Source of the DNA: a virus
Reading direction: 5' to 3' (one strand)
Virus record (IMG/VR): IMGVR_UViG_3300011269_000004
Location: 1 to 55,328 of that record
DNA: 55,328 nucleotides
The first letter of the stretch is position 1; every line of letters begins with the position of its first letter. The position numbers and the translations under genes are program-made. Below are positions 54,518-55,328 of the stretch, piece after piece. The notes below the pieces were generated by a model. The model had not been told where the DNA came from. It ran no database searches and worked only from the letters and a program-made list of their open reading frames with translations.

Positions 54518-54891
54518 TGGCCAACAAGACCAGAGCTCTGCAACGTAGTAAAGCATACTTGGAGCGCAACGGCTGGCAAGTGGCCATCGTCGAGCGTTGG
54601 ATACCTCCGCGCGGGGCTATGAAGTTTGGCGTGCGCAAGGATGTGTGGGGCTTCGGGGACCTGCTTGCCTGCCGCAAACCTGAGAACAGTCCGTTTGGCG
54701 AGATCGCCTTGATACAGACTTTCCCAATGGCGCGGTGGAAAGACCATGCAAACAAATTAGCGGCACTTCCTGAGTTGCTTCGATGGAAAGAATCTGACGG
54801 CTTGGTTTTTATGCATGGGTGGGCACTCAAGCCGAAGGATGGCGTACGAGGGGCCAAGAAGGTCTGGACGTTGCGCGAAGAAAGTTTGTAA
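54517..54891 (+). CDS. Nuclease-like protein (PD-(D/E)xK style, tentative)
   Basis: 124 residues. LQRSKAYLERNGWQVAIVER, KDVWGFGDLLACR and EIALIQTFPMARWKDHANKL form the order helix, D-GF-D motif, strand with Q or K, and a final HGW motif (LVFMHGWALK). This pattern is widespread in phage proteins near replication genes and resembles resolvase/VRR-NUC-type folds. Catalytic residues are not certain. Position before the RHH and CSx genes is consistent with an early function. Confidence 0.6.
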   Translation: MANKTRALQRSKAYLERNGWQVAIVERWIPPRGAMKFGVRKDVWGFGDLLACRKPENSPFGEIALIQTFPMARWKDHANKLAALPELLRWKESDGLVFMHGWALKPKDGVRGAKKVWTLREESL

Positions 54892-54897
54892 TAGTTG

Positions 54898-54945
54898 TTG
54901 ACACGTTTTACCACATTATGCCACTATGTGCCACATGAGTACCAC
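54898..54945 (+). promoter_or_regulatory. Promoter with CCAC repeats phased by 10 bases
   Basis: A perfect TTGACA (54898-54903) is followed 18 bases later by CACTAT. CCAC occurs at 54911, 54921 and 54931, exactly 10 bases apart, and once more at 54942. The repeats cover the -10 region and the start of the small RHH gene, as an autoregulated operator would. Confidence 0.55.
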
Positions 54946-55072
54946 GTCAGTGAGAATCGCCAATGAGCAGTACAAAGACTTGAAAGAAATATCAACGAAG
55001 CGAGGGCTGAAGATTGCTCAGGTAATCCGCCGCGCCCTTGCTCGCTACATAAATGAAGCAAGGAAAGGATAA
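54935..55072 (+). CDS. Small ribbon-helix-helix regulator
   Basis: 45 residues from ATG 54935. TSVRIANEQYKDLKEISTKR then GLKIAQVIRRALARYINEA is the complete RHH fold of CopG/Arc-like repressors: a strand then two helices. No ribosome-binding site, so the message may be nearly leaderless. It lies in front of the CSx-repeat gene with 4 bases between. Confidence 0.75.
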   Translation: MSTTSVRIANEQYKDLKEISTKRGLKIAQVIRRALARYINEARKG

Positions 55073-55076
55073 AATT

Positions 55077-55328
55077 ATGGCAACGTGGATTGAAGATAAA
55101 AATGGAAATCGCTGTTCGGTGGAACGATGGGGTTCGCACGAGTCCGCACAAAAAGTGCTGGCTAGTCTTGTAGGCTGCTCCGACTGCTCCGACTGCTCCG
55201 GCTGCTCCCGCTGCTCCGGCTGCTCCGACTGCTCCCGCTGCTCCGACTGCTCCCGCTGCTCCGACTGCTCCGGCTGCTCCCGCTGCTCCCGCTGCTCCGG
55301 CTGCTCCGGCTGCTCCCGCTGCTCCGAC
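55077..55328 (+). CDS. CSx-repeat protein, N-terminal part
   Basis: Starts at ATG 55077 with MATWIEDKNGNRCSVERWGS and runs off the window edge. From residue 34 it is a perfect CSx tripeptide repeat (17 copies, x being Asp, Gly or Arg). Joined to the start of the window after removing the 38-base repeat it continues in frame, giving about 204 residues. The DNA repeat is 9 bases (TGC TCC plus GGC, GAC or CGC), which explains where the assembly ended. Confidence 0.8.
   Translation, partial: MATWIEDKNGNRCSVERWGSHESAQKVLASLVGCSDCSDCSGCSRCSGCSDCSRCSDCSRCSDCSGCSRCSRCSGCSGCSRCSD
55176..55328 (+). repeat. Nine-base tandem repeat array, right end
   Basis: Seventeen units of TGCTCCnnC with G, A or C choices encoding CSG, CSD and CSR. 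It continues at the left edge of the window (about 3-56). The last 38 bases equal the first 38. The true copy number may be underestimated by assembly. Confidence 0.85.

Noticed and set aside
55176-55328. CRISPR array
   Set aside because: The 9-base units are contiguous and encode CSx tripeptides; there are no spacers.

Overview
The window looks like the complete genome, about 55.3 kb, of a tailed bacteriophage (Caudoviricetes) with short-tail (podovirus-like) features. A large terminase, a portal, a scaffold, an HK97-type capsid protein, a beta-propeller tail protein and a tailspike are present, but no tape-measure gene and no integrase. The last 38 bases (55291-55328) repeat the first 38, and merging the copies joins two half genes in frame, so the molecule is probably circular or circularly permuted. 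The host is probably a member of the Acidobacteriota. This is an inference: several tail genes carry Sec signal peptides ending in an A-x-A-Q type site, and one carries a C-terminal 'choice-of-anchor D' (ASPM/SPD-2/Hydin-like) domain, both common in secreted proteins of that phylum.

Layout. (1) Early plus-strand operon, 52438-55328 and on through the junction to 13796: a zinc-ribbon protein, an AAA+ clamp-loader-like ATPase, a putative nuclease, a ribbon-helix-helix (RHH) regulator, the CSx-repeat protein, a RecT-like annealase candidate, a MazG-like pyrophosphohydrolase, HNH nucleases, many small coupled genes, a lipoprotein, a RyR-domain protein, a DUF1643 protein and an M15 endolysin. It holds two pentanucleotide-phased arrays (3212-3381, 4012-4142) and a roughly 500-base structured, apparently non-coding region (9083-9601). 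(2) Late minus-strand operon, read from 47944 down to 13804: several zinc-ribbon proteins, a Tat-signal protein that resembles half of the phage's own capsid protein, a GIY-YIG endonuclease, terminase, portal, a Pth2-like protein overlapping an aberrant tRNA, arginine-rich microproteins, scaffold, an HNH nuclease, the major capsid protein, neck and tail proteins, internal virion proteins, five consecutive signal-peptide-bearing tail or adhesin proteins and holin candidates. (3) Short plus-strand operon 48024-50050, ending in a truncated DNA methyltransferase. (4) Minus-strand regulatory block 52205-50062 with a GIY-YIG/Fis-HTH fusion and an RHH protein, each beside repeated operator-like motifs.

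No DNA polymerase, primase, helicase or RNA polymerase is visible, so replication and transcription probably depend on the host. Genes are packed with ATGA, TGATG, TAATG, GTGA and TTGA overlaps, which I used to choose many starts and to support very small genes. TAG is a common stop here (more than a dozen genes), which argues against general amber readthrough.

The parts I find least explained are the Tat-exported capsid-like protein, the run of five Sec-signal tail genes, the strict five-base arrays, the pseudoknot-bearing non-coding region, the arginine-rich microproteins, and the overlap of a Pth2-like gene with a malformed tRNA. Functions rest on motif recognition and family knowledge only; no database search was run.
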